NCBI GenBank assembly: GCA_900466745.1
Contig: UBNE01000022.1
Location: 62,676-126,675, forward strand
Direction of reading: 5' to 3'
Length of the DNA: 64,000 bases
Origin: Hyphomicrobiales bacterium
GTDB taxonomy: Bacteria; Pseudomonadota; Alphaproteobacteria; Rhizobiales; Beijerinckiaceae
The notes beneath the pieces were generated by a model. That model searched no databases and was not told where the DNA came from. It saw nothing but the letters and a program-made list of their open reading frames with translations. Each line of letters begins with the position of its first letter. Position 1 is the stretch's first letter. The position numbers and the translations under genes are program-made. Below are positions 56,662 through 64,000 of this stretch, piece by piece.

Positions 56662-57504
56662 ATGCCCGTCTTCGCCATTCCGTTCCCGATGATCGACCCC
56701 GTCGCGGTCCAGCTCGGACCGCTCGCGATCAAATGGTACGGGCTCGCCTATGTCGTCGGGCTCCTGGGCGGCTGGTGGTATGCGCGCCTGCTCGTGGCCA
56801 ATGACCGGCTCTGGAGCGGGCGGCCGCGGCCGCAGCCGGTCGAGCTCGACGACATGCTGCTCTTCGTCGCCTTCGGCGTCGTGCTCGGCGGCCGCGCCGG
56901 CTTCGTGCTGTTCTACGACCTGCCGCGCTATCTCGCGCGGCCGCAGGACATCCTCGCGATCTGGCAGGGCGGGATGTCCTTCCATGGCGGGCTGATCGGC
57001 GCGACGCTCGGCCTGTGGCTGTTCGCCAGGCGGCGGGGTTATCCGGCGCTGTCGGTGTTCGACCTCGCGGCCGCGGTGGTGCCGATCGGGCTGTTCCTCG
57101 GGCGCATCGCGAACTTCATCAATGGCGAGCTCTGGGGCCGGCCGGCGCCCGATTTCCCCTGGGCGATGATGTTCCCGAACGGCGGGCCGCTGCCGCGCTA
57201 TCCGAGCCAGCTTTTCGAGGCCTTCTCCGAAGGGCTGCTGCTGTTCGCGCTGGTGAACGTTCTGGTCTGGACGGGCTGGCTGCGCCGGCCGGGCTTCGTC
57301 GCGGGCGTCTTCGGCATCGGCTACGCGGTGGCGCGGATCGTCTGCGAGTTCTTCCGCGAGCCCGATCCGCAGCTCGGCTTCCTGTTCGGCACCTCGGTCG
57401 ATGCGCTCTCGGGCGGCATCACCATGGGCATGCTCCTCTCGCTGCCGGTGCTGCTCATCGGCATCTGGCTGGTGCTGAGGAGCCGGCGCGAGGCGGCGGC
57501 GTGA
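56662..57504 (+). CDS. lgt: Prolipoprotein diacylglyceryl transferase
   Basis: A 280-residue membrane enzyme adding diacylglycerol to lipobox cysteines: LGPLAIKWYGLAYVVGLLGG, GGMSFHGGLIGA and the signature GRIANFINGELWGRP with Arg, Asn and Glu, then YPSQLFEAFSEG. About seven helices. Coupled by GTGA to the next gene. Confidence 0.94.
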   Translation: MPVFAIPFPMIDPVAVQLGPLAIKWYGLAYVVGLLGGWWYARLLVANDRLWSGRPRPQPVELDDMLLFVAFGVVLGGRAGFVLFYDLPRYLARPQDILAIWQGGMSFHGGLIGATLGLWLFARRRGYPALSVFDLAAAVVPIGLFLGRIANFINGELWGRPAPDFPWAMMFPNGGPLPRYPSQLFEAFSEGLLLFALVNVLVWTGWLRRPGFVAGVFGIGYAVARIVCEFFREPDPQLGFLFGTSVDALSGGITMGMLLSLPVLLIGIWLVLRSRREAAA

Positions 57505-58589
57505 GCCCGCTCGAGGCGGAGCTGGTCCGCCTGATCCGCGACGAGGGGCCCTTGCCCGTCTCGCGCTTCATGGCGCTGGCGCTCGGCCATCCCCGCCACG
57601 GCTACTACATGACGCGCGACCCCTTCGGACAGGAAGGCGATTTCACCACGGCCCCCGAGATCAGCCAGATGTTCGGCGAGCTGATCGGGCTCTGGGCCGC
57701 GCATCTCTGGCAGGCGATGGGCGCGCCCGCGCGATTCCGGCTCGTCGAGCTGGGGCCGGGGCGCGGCACGCTGATGGCGGATCTGCTGCGCGCGACGCGG
57801 ATCGTGCCCGGCTTCCACGCGGCGCTGTCGGTGCATCTCGTCGAGACCAGCCCGGTGCTGCGGGCGAAGCAGGCGCAGGCCCTGCGCGGGGCCGGCGCCA
57901 TCTGGCACGACACGCTCGCGGCAGCGCTCGACGGGCCGGCGATCGTGCTGGCCAACGAGTTCCTCGACGCGCTGCCGCTCGACCAGTTCGCCATGACGGC
58001 GGAAGGGTGGCATGAGCGGCTCGTCGGGCTGGATGAGGGCGGGCTCGCCTTCGGGCTCGCCCTCGTCAGGGAGGATTCGCTGAAGATCGCCGCCCCGGTC
58101 GGCAGCGTCTTCGAGCAGCCCTTCGCCGCGCTCGACATCGTCACGCAGGTCGCCCGCCATGTCGCGCGCGAAGGCGGCGGCGCGCTGTTCATCGATTACG
58201 GTTCCACCCGCTCCGGCTTCGGCGACACGCTGCAGGCGATGAAGCGGCACGCCTTCGTCGATCCTCTCGCCGCGCCGGGCGAGGCGGACCTCACCGTGCA
58301 TGTCGATTTCGAGCGGATCGGGCAGGCGGCGCTGCAGGCCGGCGCGGCGCTGCACGGGCCGGCGACGCAGCGCGATTTCCTCCTCGCCCTCGGGCTGGCG
58401 CAGCGGGCGCAGGCGCTGTCGCGGAAGGCCGATCCGGTGCAGCGCCGGGCGCTCTCGGAGGCCTTCGACCGCCTAGTCGCGCCCGGCGAAACCGGCATGG
58501 GCGATTTGTTCAAGGTTCTGGCGCTATCCCATCCCGCCCTGCCGCCGCTGCCCGGATTTGACCTTCATCGGGTGCCAGAGCAGGCCTGA
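57501..58589 (+). CDS. MidA/NDUFAF7-type SAM-dependent methyltransferase
   Basis: A 362-residue protein with GHPRHGYYMTRDPFGQEGDF, SQMFGELIGLW, SAM motif VELGPGRGTLMADLLR, ANEFLDALPLDQF and IDYGSTRSGFGDTLQAMKRH. In mitochondria NDUFAF7 methylates an arginine of complex I subunit NDUFS2; bacterial relatives may do the same to NuoD. Start GTG 57501 overlaps the lgt stop. The lgt-MidA-pgeF order is usual in rhizobia. Confidence 0.87.
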   Translation: MSPLEAELVRLIRDEGPLPVSRFMALALGHPRHGYYMTRDPFGQEGDFTTAPEISQMFGELIGLWAAHLWQAMGAPARFRLVELGPGRGTLMADLLRATRIVPGFHAALSVHLVETSPVLRAKQAQALRGAGAIWHDTLAAALDGPAIVLANEFLDALPLDQFAMTAEGWHERLVGLDEGGLAFGLALVREDSLKIAAPVGSVFEQPFAALDIVTQVARHVAREGGGALFIDYGSTRSGFGDTLQAMKRHAFVDPLAAPGEADLTVHVDFERIGQAALQAGAALHGPATQRDFLLALGLAQRAQALSRKADPVQRRALSEAFDRLVAPGETGMGDLFKVLALSHPALPPLPGFDLHRVPEQA

Positions 58590-58636
58590 TGAGACGCGGG
58601 CGCCCGGCGCGGGAGCCCGCCAGACGGGACCACGCC

Positions 58637-59401
58637 ATGTTCATCACCTCCCCGGACCTCGCCGCCGAACCCGGCATCCGCCACGCCTTCTTCACGCGCG
58701 AGGGCGGCGTCTCGAGCGGCATCTACGCCTCGCTCAACGGCGGGCCGGGCTCCGCCGACGACCCGGCGGCGGTGCGGGAGAACCGGGCGCGGATGGCGCG
58801 GCATCTCCATGTCGGGCCGGACCAGCTCGTGAGCGTCCACCAGGTCCATTCGCCCGACGTCGCGCTCGTCACCGGCCCCTGGCCGGACACCAGGCCGAAG
58901 GCCGACGCGATGGTGACGGTTTCCCGGGACGTCGCCCTCGCCGTCTCGACGGCCGATTGCGGGCCGATCCTCTTCGCCGACAGCGAAGCCCGCGTGATCG
59001 GCGCGGCGCATGCGGGCTGGAAGGGGGCCTTCGGCGGCGTTCTCGGCGCCACCGTGACGGAGATGGAGAAGCTCGGCGCCAGGCGCGAGCGCATCCTGGC
59101 GGTGCTGGGGCCGACCATCAGCGCCGCCGCCTACGAGGTCGGGCCGGAATTCGTCGAGCGCTTCAAGGCGGAGAACGCGACCTATTCCCGCTTCTTCACG
59201 GCGTCCGGGCGTCCGGCCCATGCCATGTTCGACCTGCCGGCCTTCATCGCGCTGAAGGCGCGCGAGGCCGGAATCGGCCGCTTCGTCGACCTGTGCCTGT
59301 GCACCTATGGCGACGAGAGGCGCTTCTTCAGCTATCGCCGCACCACGCATCGCGGCGAGCCGGATTACGGCCGCCAGATCGCCGCGATCGCGCTCGGCTG
59401 A
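58637..59401 (+). CDS. pgeF: Purine nucleoside phosphorylase / laccase-domain protein PgeF
   Basis: A 254-residue YfiH/PgeF protein: GIRHAFFTREGGVSSG, VHQVHSPDV, TADCGPILFAD, AAHAGWKGAFGGVLG and LCTYGDERRFFSYRR. The histidines and cysteine form a zinc site. Known roles are peptidoglycan amino-acid editing (MurC substrate fidelity) and purine nucleoside phosphorolysis. ATG 58637 fits the family; ATG 58589, which overlaps the previous stop, would add 16 residues. Confidence 0.88.
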   Translation: MFITSPDLAAEPGIRHAFFTREGGVSSGIYASLNGGPGSADDPAAVRENRARMARHLHVGPDQLVSVHQVHSPDVALVTGPWPDTRPKADAMVTVSRDVALAVSTADCGPILFADSEARVIGAAHAGWKGAFGGVLGATVTEMEKLGARRERILAVLGPTISAAAYEVGPEFVERFKAENATYSRFFTASGRPAHAMFDLPAFIALKAREAGIGRFVDLCLCTYGDERRFFSYRRTTHRGEPDYGRQIAAIALG

Positions 59402-59561
59402 GGCGGATCGGGCCGGCCCCGCGCCGGTCACGCGCGCTCTTGCCGGTCCAACCGCTTGCCGTGGCGCGGCAGAGGGCGCATCCTCGCGACGCGCCGGCCG
59501 GAACGCATCGCTTCCTCCGGCGCGCCAGCCTGGGCGATGCTTGTGAGATGCGGGGGCAGCC

Positions 59562-59846
59562 TTGGAACAGATCCTGATGAATCTCGTCGCCGGTGCGATC
59601 GGCGGCAATGCGGCCGGCAAGGCCAGTCCCAGCTTCGATCTCGGGACGCTGGGCAACACGATTTCCGGCCTGGTCGGGGGCGGCGTGCTCGGCCAGTTGA
59701 TTCCCCTCGTGATTCCGGCGATCAGCGCCGCGGCGCAGGGCGGCAATCTGAGCGTGGGCAGCATCCTCACCAATCTGATCGGCGGCGGCGTCGGCGGCGC
59801 GATCCTGACCGCGATCATCGGCGCGGTGAAGAACCGCGCGGCGTGA
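59562..59846 (+). CDS. Small glycine-rich hydrophobic protein, unknown function
   Basis: A 94-residue protein with GAIGGNAAGKASPSFDLGT, GLVGGGVLGQLIPLVIPAI and GGGVGGAILTAIIGAVKNR: two or three Gly-rich hydrophobic segments. TTG 59562 has GGGGG five bases upstream; ATG 59577 is the alternative. I recall similar small proteins in rhizobia without known function. A strong hairpin follows. Confidence 0.68.
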   Translation: MEQILMNLVAGAIGGNAAGKASPSFDLGTLGNTISGLVGGGVLGQLIPLVIPAISAAAQGGNLSVGSILTNLIGGGVGGAILTAIIGAVKNRAA

Positions 59847-59855
59847 GGGCATCTC

Positions 59856-59893
59856 CCCTGCGGCGGCCGGCCGTCCGCCGGCCTTCCGCAGGG
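59856..59893 (+). terminator. Hairpin after the glycine-rich gene
   Basis: Outer stem CCCTGCGG (59856-59863) with CCGCAGGG (59886-59893), inner stem GCCGGC with GCCGGC. It begins nine bases after the stop. No U-tract. Confidence 0.55.
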
Positions 59894-59945
59894 CGGGGTT
59901 GCGCGCATCGGCGTTGCCCAAGTCGGGGTGGTGCTGCGAAGCTTG

Positions 59946-59982
59946 GAGCATCGGACTGAATAGCGCATTCAGTCCGATGCTC
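59946..59982. repeat. Perfect 16-bp inverted repeat
   Basis: GAGCATCGGACTGAAT (59946-59961), AGCGC, ATTCAGTCCGATGCTC (59967-59982). A second palindrome CCCGAAAA/TTTTCGGG (60011-60018, 60030-60037) follows before the next start. Both look like dispersed rhizobial intergenic elements. Together with the preceding hairpin they fill the 232-bp gap 59847-60078. Confidence 0.65.
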
Positions 59983-60078
59983 TCGGCTTTTCGATTTTGC
60001 ATGGGCTTTTCCCGAAAATCCCCTTCCGTTTTTCGGGCCGATGCCCGAGCCGCTTCCGCTCCGCCTGCAGGTTTCGCC

Positions 60079-60708
60079 ATGCCGCGCTCGCTCCAGTATT
60101 ATTTCTCGCTGCATTCGCCCTGGACCTATCTCGGCAACGGGCTCTTCCACGAGATCGCGCAGCGGCACGGCATGAGCATCGACTATCGGCCGATGCCGCT
60201 GCGCGCGGTCTTCGACGAGACCGGCGGCCTGCCGCTGCCGAAGCGGCATCCTGTCCGCCAGCGCTACCGGCTGGTCGAGCTGCAGCGCTGGCGCGAGCGG
60301 CGGGGACTGCCGCTCGTCCTCGAGCCGGCCCATTTCCCGTTCGACCCCTCGCTGGCGGATCGCGTCACCCTCGCGATCGTGGCGGCGGGCCGCAGCCCGG
60401 CCGGCTTCATCGCCGATGTGATGGCGGGCGTCTGGGCGCGCGAGGAGGACATGCGCAGCCCCGAAGCGATTCGCGCCTGCATCCTGCGCGCGGGGCTCGA
60501 TGCCGATGCCCTGCTGGCGCAGGCGGATGGCGCGTCCGTCCGGCGGCGCTATGACGAGACCCTCCCGCAAGCGGTGGAGGCCGGCGTCTTCGGCGCGCCG
60601 AGCTATGTCCGCGACGGAGAGGTGTTCTGGGGACAGGATCGGCTGGAACTGCTCGATTCGGCGCTGGCGAGCGGCCGGGCGCCCTACCGCCCGGACGGGG
60701 CGGCCTGA
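60079..60708 (+). CDS. 2-hydroxychromene-2-carboxylate isomerase-like (DsbA fold)
   Basis: A 209-residue DsbA-fold protein: QYYFSLHSPWTYLGNGLFHE at the N-terminus (Ser in place of thioredoxin Cys, as in kappa-class GST and HCCA isomerase), PKRHPVRQRYRLVELQRWRE and GVFGAPSYVRDGEVFWGQDR near the C-terminus. It should use glutathione; the substrate is unknown. It overlaps the convergent reductase gene by 25 bases. Confidence 0.8.
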   Translation: MPRSLQYYFSLHSPWTYLGNGLFHEIAQRHGMSIDYRPMPLRAVFDETGGLPLPKRHPVRQRYRLVELQRWRERRGLPLVLEPAHFPFDPSLADRVTLAIVAAGRSPAGFIADVMAGVWAREEDMRSPEAIRACILRAGLDADALLAQADGASVRRRYDETLPQAVEAGVFGAPSYVRDGEVFWGQDRLELLDSALASGRAPYRPDGAA

Positions 60709-61472
60709 GCGCCGTCCGCCCCCTCCTGCCCGACGATGTCCGGGGTGCGCCAGCCGAGATGCTGGCCGGCATCGACGGCGATCATCTGGCCTGTGACCGA
60801 GGGGGCGCGGGCGAGATAGAGCACCGCCTCGGCGATCTCGCGCACATCGATGCGGTGGCCGAGCAGGGTCCCCGCCGCCTCCTGCGCGAGGAGTTGCTCG
60901 CCGTCATGCGGATTGGCGAAGGTCGGGCCGGGGCCAACCCCGTTGACGCGGATGCGCGGCGCCAGCGCCTGGGCGAGCGTCGTCGTGGCGGCGAGCAGGG
61001 CGGCCTTGGTCAGGGTGTAGGAATAATATTGCGGGGTCAGTTTCCAGACGCGCTGGTCGATGAGGTTGACGATCGCTCCGGCGCGCGCCGCCGGCAGGCG
61101 ATTCGCCAGGGCGCCGGCGAGCAGGGAGGGCGCGCGCAGATTGACGGCGAACTGATGCTCCCAGATTCCGGGGTCGAGCGCGCGGACGTCGTCGACGAGA
61201 AAGGTCGCGGCGTTGTTGACCAGCAGCGTGACCGGGCCGAGCGCCGCCTCGGCCGCGGGCAGCAGGGCCTCGACCGCCGCGACATCCGCCAGATCGGCCT
61301 GGACGACCGCGGCCTTCGCTCCGGCCCGGGCCAGGCTCTGCGCCAGCGCCTCGGCCTCGTCGCGGTGGCTGCCGTGGTGGATCGCCACGGCGAAGCCGGC
61401 GGAGGCCAGCCTCTCGACGATGGCGCGGCCGATTCGCTGCGCCCCGCCCGTCACCAGCGCGACCTCAGCCAT
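60684..61472 (-). CDS. Short-chain reductase, FolM/pteridine-reductase-like
   Basis: A 262-residue SDR: VTGGAQRIGRAIVERLA, IHHGSHRDEA, VNNAATFL and YYSYTLTKAAL (Tyr and Lys), NGVGPGPTF. The RIG loop and the lack of an acidic residue after strand two fit FolM or PTR1-type NADPH-dependent dihydrofolate or pterin reductases, but this is by resemblance. Downstream of the glycosyltransferase, with an 8-base overlap. Confidence 0.72.
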   Translation of the reverse strand: MAEVALVTGGAQRIGRAIVERLASAGFAVAIHHGSHRDEAEALAQSLARAGAKAAVVQADLADVAAVEALLPAAEAALGPVTLLVNNAATFLVDDVRALDPGIWEHQFAVNLRAPSLLAGALANRLPAARAGAIVNLIDQRVWKLTPQYYSYTLTKAALLAATTTLAQALAPRIRVNGVGPGPTFANPHDGEQLLAQEAAGTLLGHRIDVREIAEAVLYLARAPSVTGQMIAVDAGQHLGWRTPDIVGQEGADGAQAAPSGR

Positions 61473-62280
61473 CGTCGGGCCGCTTCCCGGCCGGATCCGC
61501 GCCCGGCGTGATGCCGGCGTCGCGGCGCAGGCGCCTTTCCCAGTGCTTGGCGGCGCGCAGATAGCGATAGAAGGCGTAGTTCATCGCCGTCATGAAGCCG
61601 TAGAGCCCGCGCAGGGCGTGGCGGCGGCCGATATAGGCCTTGACGAAATTCGCCGGGAACTCGGCGATCAGCCGGAAGGCGGAGAGGGTCGCGCCGCGGG
61701 CGTCGAGATCGTCCGCCTGCGCGTCGCTATAGGCGTTGAGCTTGTCCATCTGCTCGCCGAGCGAGCGCACGGAGAAGTGGTGGATGGTGCCTTTCAGCCT
61801 TCCGACCCGGGTCCCGCGCCGCAGCTCGACGCGGTCATGGACCGGCGAGGGCGAATAGCGCCCCTTCGACTTGCGGTAGAGCCGCACGGGCGCGAGCGTA
61901 TAGGCGAAGCGATGCGGCGCCTTCTCACCCGGGAAGATCTCCGCGATGCGCAGCTTGTAGGCGTCGGCCGCCGGCTCGCCCGCCGCGAACAGGGCCGCGA
62001 TCTCGGCGGCGAGATCGGCCGGGAGCACCTCGTCGGCATCGAGGTTGAGCAGCCAGTCATGGCGGCACTGCTCCTCGGCGAAGCGCTTCTGCTGGCCGTA
62101 GCCCGGCCAGGGGTTGAAGATCACGCGCGCGCCCAGGGCTTCCGCCACGGCCTGCGTGCCGTCGGTCGAGCCGGAATCGACGACGACGATGTCGTCGCTC
62201 AGGGGGCGGGCGGCGGCGATGGTCAGGCCGATCCGGTCGGCTTCGTTCTGCGCGATGATGAAGACGGAAAGAGGCGGCAC
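61465..62280 (-). CDS. Family 2 glycosyltransferase (LPS-core WaaE-like)
   Basis: A 271-residue GT2 enzyme: SVFIIAQNEADRIGLTI, VVVDSGSTDGTQAVAEALGA, LLNLDADEVLP (DxD) and a C-terminal region with PANFVKAYIGRRHALRGLYG. WaaE/KdtX-like enzymes add a sugar to the LPS core. GTG 62280 (VPPLSVFIIA) is preferred; the TTG at 62307 would add nine residues. Confidence 0.82.
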   Translation of the reverse strand: MPPLSVFIIAQNEADRIGLTIAAARPLSDDIVVVDSGSTDGTQAVAEALGARVIFNPWPGYGQQKRFAEEQCRHDWLLNLDADEVLPADLAAEIAALFAAGEPAADAYKLRIAEIFPGEKAPHRFAYTLAPVRLYRKSKGRYSPSPVHDRVELRRGTRVGRLKGTIHHFSVRSLGEQMDKLNAYSDAQADDLDARGATLSAFRLIAEFPANFVKAYIGRRHALRGLYGFMTAMNYAFYRYLRAAKHWERRLRRDAGITPGADPAGKRPDDG

Positions 62281-62307
62281 AGTCTCATTGAACCTCTGGA
62301 ATTCCAA

Positions 62308-62654
62308 GGCTTAAGCACGCCTGAACAAGAGCAGCAAGGCGCAGGTCGAAACTTTTCGGGCCGGGGCAGGAACCTTGGAGCAGCCATCGCGTTCCACACC
62401 GGGTTCTCCGTGATCGTGCAGGCGCCACCCGCGTTTTATTAGTATTCGATTTACCATGGCGGCTTTCGCGGTTCTGGTTAACCCGGTTTTACCTATTTGA
62501 GTTCAGTTATCGCATTCGTGCCGCATTTCTGCCGCGGTCTGCAAGGCAGATGTGTTTCCGGTGCAACAGACAAAGGCGGCGGCTGGTTCTATACAGTCAG
62601 CATCGAAATCAACGGCCGGGCTTTCCGGTGACCGCGACGACTAAGGAGTATGTC
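62308..62654. other. 347-bp intergenic region before the Omp25-like gene
   Basis: Contains no gene I can support. It is AT-richer than the surroundings, with TTTTATTAG and TTAACC patches near 62430-62490, and CTATAC at 62590 that could be a -10 box. AAGGAG at 62643-62648 is the ribosome-binding site. A long 5' leader with the promoter of a strongly expressed gene is likely. Confidence 0.4.
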
Positions 62655-63305
62655 ATGAAGAAGTATCTGCTCGCGAGCGTTGCCGCTCTCGGTCTCATCG
62701 CCGCCGGCGCCGCCTCCGCTGCCGACCTGCCGTCGCGCAAGGGCCCGGTCGCGGCTCCGGTCTATATCCCGCCGGTCTTCACCTGGACGGGTTTCTACGT
62801 CGGTGCCAACGCCGGCTACGGCTGGGGCAACGTGAACAACAGCTTCGGCGTCAGCGTCGGTGACATCGACGGCTTCGTCGGCGGCGGCCAGATCGGCTAC
62901 AACTACCAGATGGGTCAGTTCGTCCTCGGACTCGAGGCCGACATCCAGGGCGCCGACCTCTCCAGCGGCAACAACCTGGGTCTGGTTGGCGTCAAGACCG
63001 ACTACTTCGGCACCGTCCGCGCTCGCGTCGGCGTCGCCTTCGACCGGTTCATGCCCTACGTCACCGGTGGTTGGGCCTATGGCAACGTGAAGACCTCGAT
63101 CCCGTCGATCGGCTACTCGTCCGACCGTTCGCACACCGGCGGCTGGGCTCTCGGTGGCGGTCTCGAATACGCTGTCACCAACAACCTGATCGCGGGCGTC
63201 GAGTACCTCTACGTCGACCTCGGCGAGAAGAACATCCTCGGCGCCGGCACCAAGGTCGGCACGGACTTCTCGGTCGTGCGCGCCCGCCTGAGCTACAAGT
63301 TCTGA
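62655..63305 (+). CDS. Omp25/31-like outer-membrane beta-barrel protein
   Basis: A 216-residue protein: signal peptide MKKYLLASVAALGLIAAG with cleavage near ASAADLP, then WTGFYVGANAGYGWG, FVGGGQIGYNYQMGQFVLGL, MPYVTGGWAYGNV, WALGGGLEYAVTNNL and a C-terminal SVVRARLSYKF ending in the Phe typical of outer-membrane barrels. Eight strands are expected. More GGT and GCT codons than in neighbours, a mark of strong expression. Ends with a strong terminator. Confidence 0.93.
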   Translation: MKKYLLASVAALGLIAAGAASAADLPSRKGPVAAPVYIPPVFTWTGFYVGANAGYGWGNVNNSFGVSVGDIDGFVGGGQIGYNYQMGQFVLGLEADIQGADLSSGNNLGLVGVKTDYFGTVRARVGVAFDRFMPYVTGGWAYGNVKTSIPSIGYSSDRSHTGGWALGGGLEYAVTNNLIAGVEYLYVDLGEKNILGAGTKVGTDFSVVRARLSYKF

Positions 63306-63329
63306 TCCGATCCACATCGGATTTGAGCG

Positions 63330-63358
63330 ACCCGGTGGCCTCGGCCACCGGGTTTTTT
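63330..63358 (+). terminator. Rho-independent terminator of the Omp25-like gene
   Basis: Stem ACCCGGTGG (63330-63338), CCACCGGGT (63345-63353), then T6. A smaller ATCCGA/TCGGAT stem lies at 63305-63322. Confidence 0.9.
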
Positions 63359-63391
63359 GTTGCCGGCGGCCATGTTCCGCCAAGGTGAAGA

Positions 63392-63423
63392 AAAGCCCGG
63401 CGCTCGCGGGAGCGCCGGGCTTT
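63392..63423. terminator. Strong bidirectional terminator
   Basis: AAAGCCCGGCGCT (63392-63404) and AGCGCCGGGCTTT (63411-63423) make a 13-bp perfect stem flanked by A and T runs, between the Omp25-like gene and the convergent glutathione S-transferase. Confidence 0.85.
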
Positions 63424-63509
63424 CCTTTCCGCATGGAGGCGATGCCCGCCGGCAGGGCGTGAGACAGCGCGCCGGCAGGCCGATGTTCCGCGGAGCGGCG
63501 GCAGGCGCC

Positions 63510-64000
63510 TCAGCTCTTCACGCGCGTGCTCTCGAAAGCGGGGATTCGCGCCGCGAAATCGTCGAGCCAGGCGACGAGACGGGGGTGGCCTGCCCGCCAG
63601 GTTCCGGCGAAGCGCAGGTCGAGATAGCCGAGCGCGCAGGCGAGCGCGATCTCGCCGATTCGCGGGGCGCCGTCGAAGCGCGGCGGCTCGGCCTCCAGCA
63701 CGGCGAGCGCGCGCGAAACCTTTCCGCCCTGATGCGCCAGCCAGTCGGCGTTGCGTCCCTCTTCCGGCCGGAACCGGGCTTCGTAGACCTGCAGCAGCGC
63801 CGCGTCGCAGATGCCGTCGGCGAGCGCCTGCAGGCGGAGCTGGGCGAAGCGCTCCTGCCCGGCGGGGATGAGCTTTCCGCCGCCGGCGAGGAAGTCCAGA
63901 TAGTCGACGATCACCCGCGAATCGAACAGCGTCGTGCCGTCCTCCAGCACGAGGGCCGGGATCTTGCCCAGCGGATTCTGCTGGCGCAGCGGCTCGGACG
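63510..64000 (-). CDS. Glutathione S-transferase, N-terminal end outside window
   Basis: The frame is open to the right edge: PLRQQNPLGKIPALVLEDGT with LFDSRVIVDYLD, the glutathione-binding N-terminal domain, then an all-helical C-terminal domain ending FAARIPAFESTRVKS. The codons beyond the apparent start at 63950 continue the family match, so the true start lies right of 64000. About 163 residues are visible of the usual 200. Confidence 0.87.
   Translation of the reverse strand, partial: SEPLRQQNPLGKIPALVLEDGTTLFDSRVIVDYLDFLAGGGKLIPAGQERFAQLRLQALADGICDAALLQVYEARFRPEEGRNADWLAHQGGKVSRALAVLEAEPPRFDGAPRIGEIALACALGYLDLRFAGTWRAGHPRLVAWLDDFAARIPAFESTRVKS

Overview
This 64 kb window is high-GC chromosomal DNA from an alphaproteobacterium, most likely a member of the Hyphomicrobiales (Rhizobiales) of the Bosea or Methylobacterium kind. 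The class is supported by the petABC (cytochrome bc1) operon, aerobic hemF, an Omp25/31-type porin-like protein, families typical of the class (DUF1285, DUF6111, DUF1176, VUT transporter), and the uvrC-pgsA-moaD-moaE and ychF/pth/rplY neighbourhoods. The genus is an inference. I see no rRNA, tRNA, CRISPR array, prophage or complete insertion sequence; nearly all of the window is densely packed core and accessory genes.

Layout. 1-8.5 kb: an edge-truncated zinc-type dehydrogenase, then opgH (periplasmic glucan synthesis) translationally coupled to an FkbM methyltransferase, a coupled hyi-glk pair, an acyltransferase-3 membrane protein and a Uup-type ABC-F ATPase. 8.7-12 kb: a short-chain dehydrogenase, a metallophosphoesterase, a NUDIX hydrolase and a GNAT acetyltransferase. 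12-19.1 kb (minus strand): a MoxR ATPase / DUF58 / BatA-DUF4159 / GATase-like membrane protein operon. 19.3-22.1 kb: an overlapping run DUF1285, CoA pyrophosphatase, DUF6111, CCA-adding enzyme. 22.1-25.6 kb: hemF and trmL (overlapping) divergent from an ABC exporter. 25.7-28.6 kb: petABC with a terminator. 28.8-32.1 kb: mtnP-apt-mtnA and a class II aldolase, which together fit the dihydroxyacetone-phosphate (DHAP) shunt for methylthioadenosine and 5'-deoxyadenosine salvage. 32.4-40 kb: two cyclic-di-GMP enzymes flanking a fused double MaoC protein, ychF, a DUF5666-like protein, pth and rplY. 40.1-42.4 kb: a VUT (queuosine-precursor) transporter, queC and prs. 42.7-46.8 kb: a lipoprotein, ubiK, a YbjN protein, proC, a TetR-fold regulator and a CsaA-type tRNA-binding protein. 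46.9-47.3 kb: a decayed 2'-5' RNA ligase-like gene. 47.3-51.2 kb: an EnvZ/OmpR-type two-component pair and a MarR regulator divergent from ilvE. 51.4-55.9 kb: uvrC-pgsA-moaD-moaE-DUF1176. 56-64 kb: RidA, lgt-MidA-pgeF, a glycine-rich small protein, an HCCA-isomerase-like protein, a short-chain reductase coupled to a family 2 glycosyltransferase, an Omp25-like outer-membrane protein and an edge-truncated glutathione S-transferase.

The most unusual structure not explained by genes is a set of palindromic intergenic elements with ends like CCGTCATTCC...GGAATGACGG (about 8.6, 9.5, 14.2, 32.2 and 51.3 kb). One lies inside the MoxR operon. A further nested palindrome of 105 nt sits in frame inside uvrC, adding about 35 residues to the protein. 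The biologically most interesting gene groups are the candidate DHAP shunt and the opgH-methyltransferase-acyltransferase neighbourhood, which may decorate periplasmic glucans. I found nothing I would call a clearly undescribed multi-gene system.
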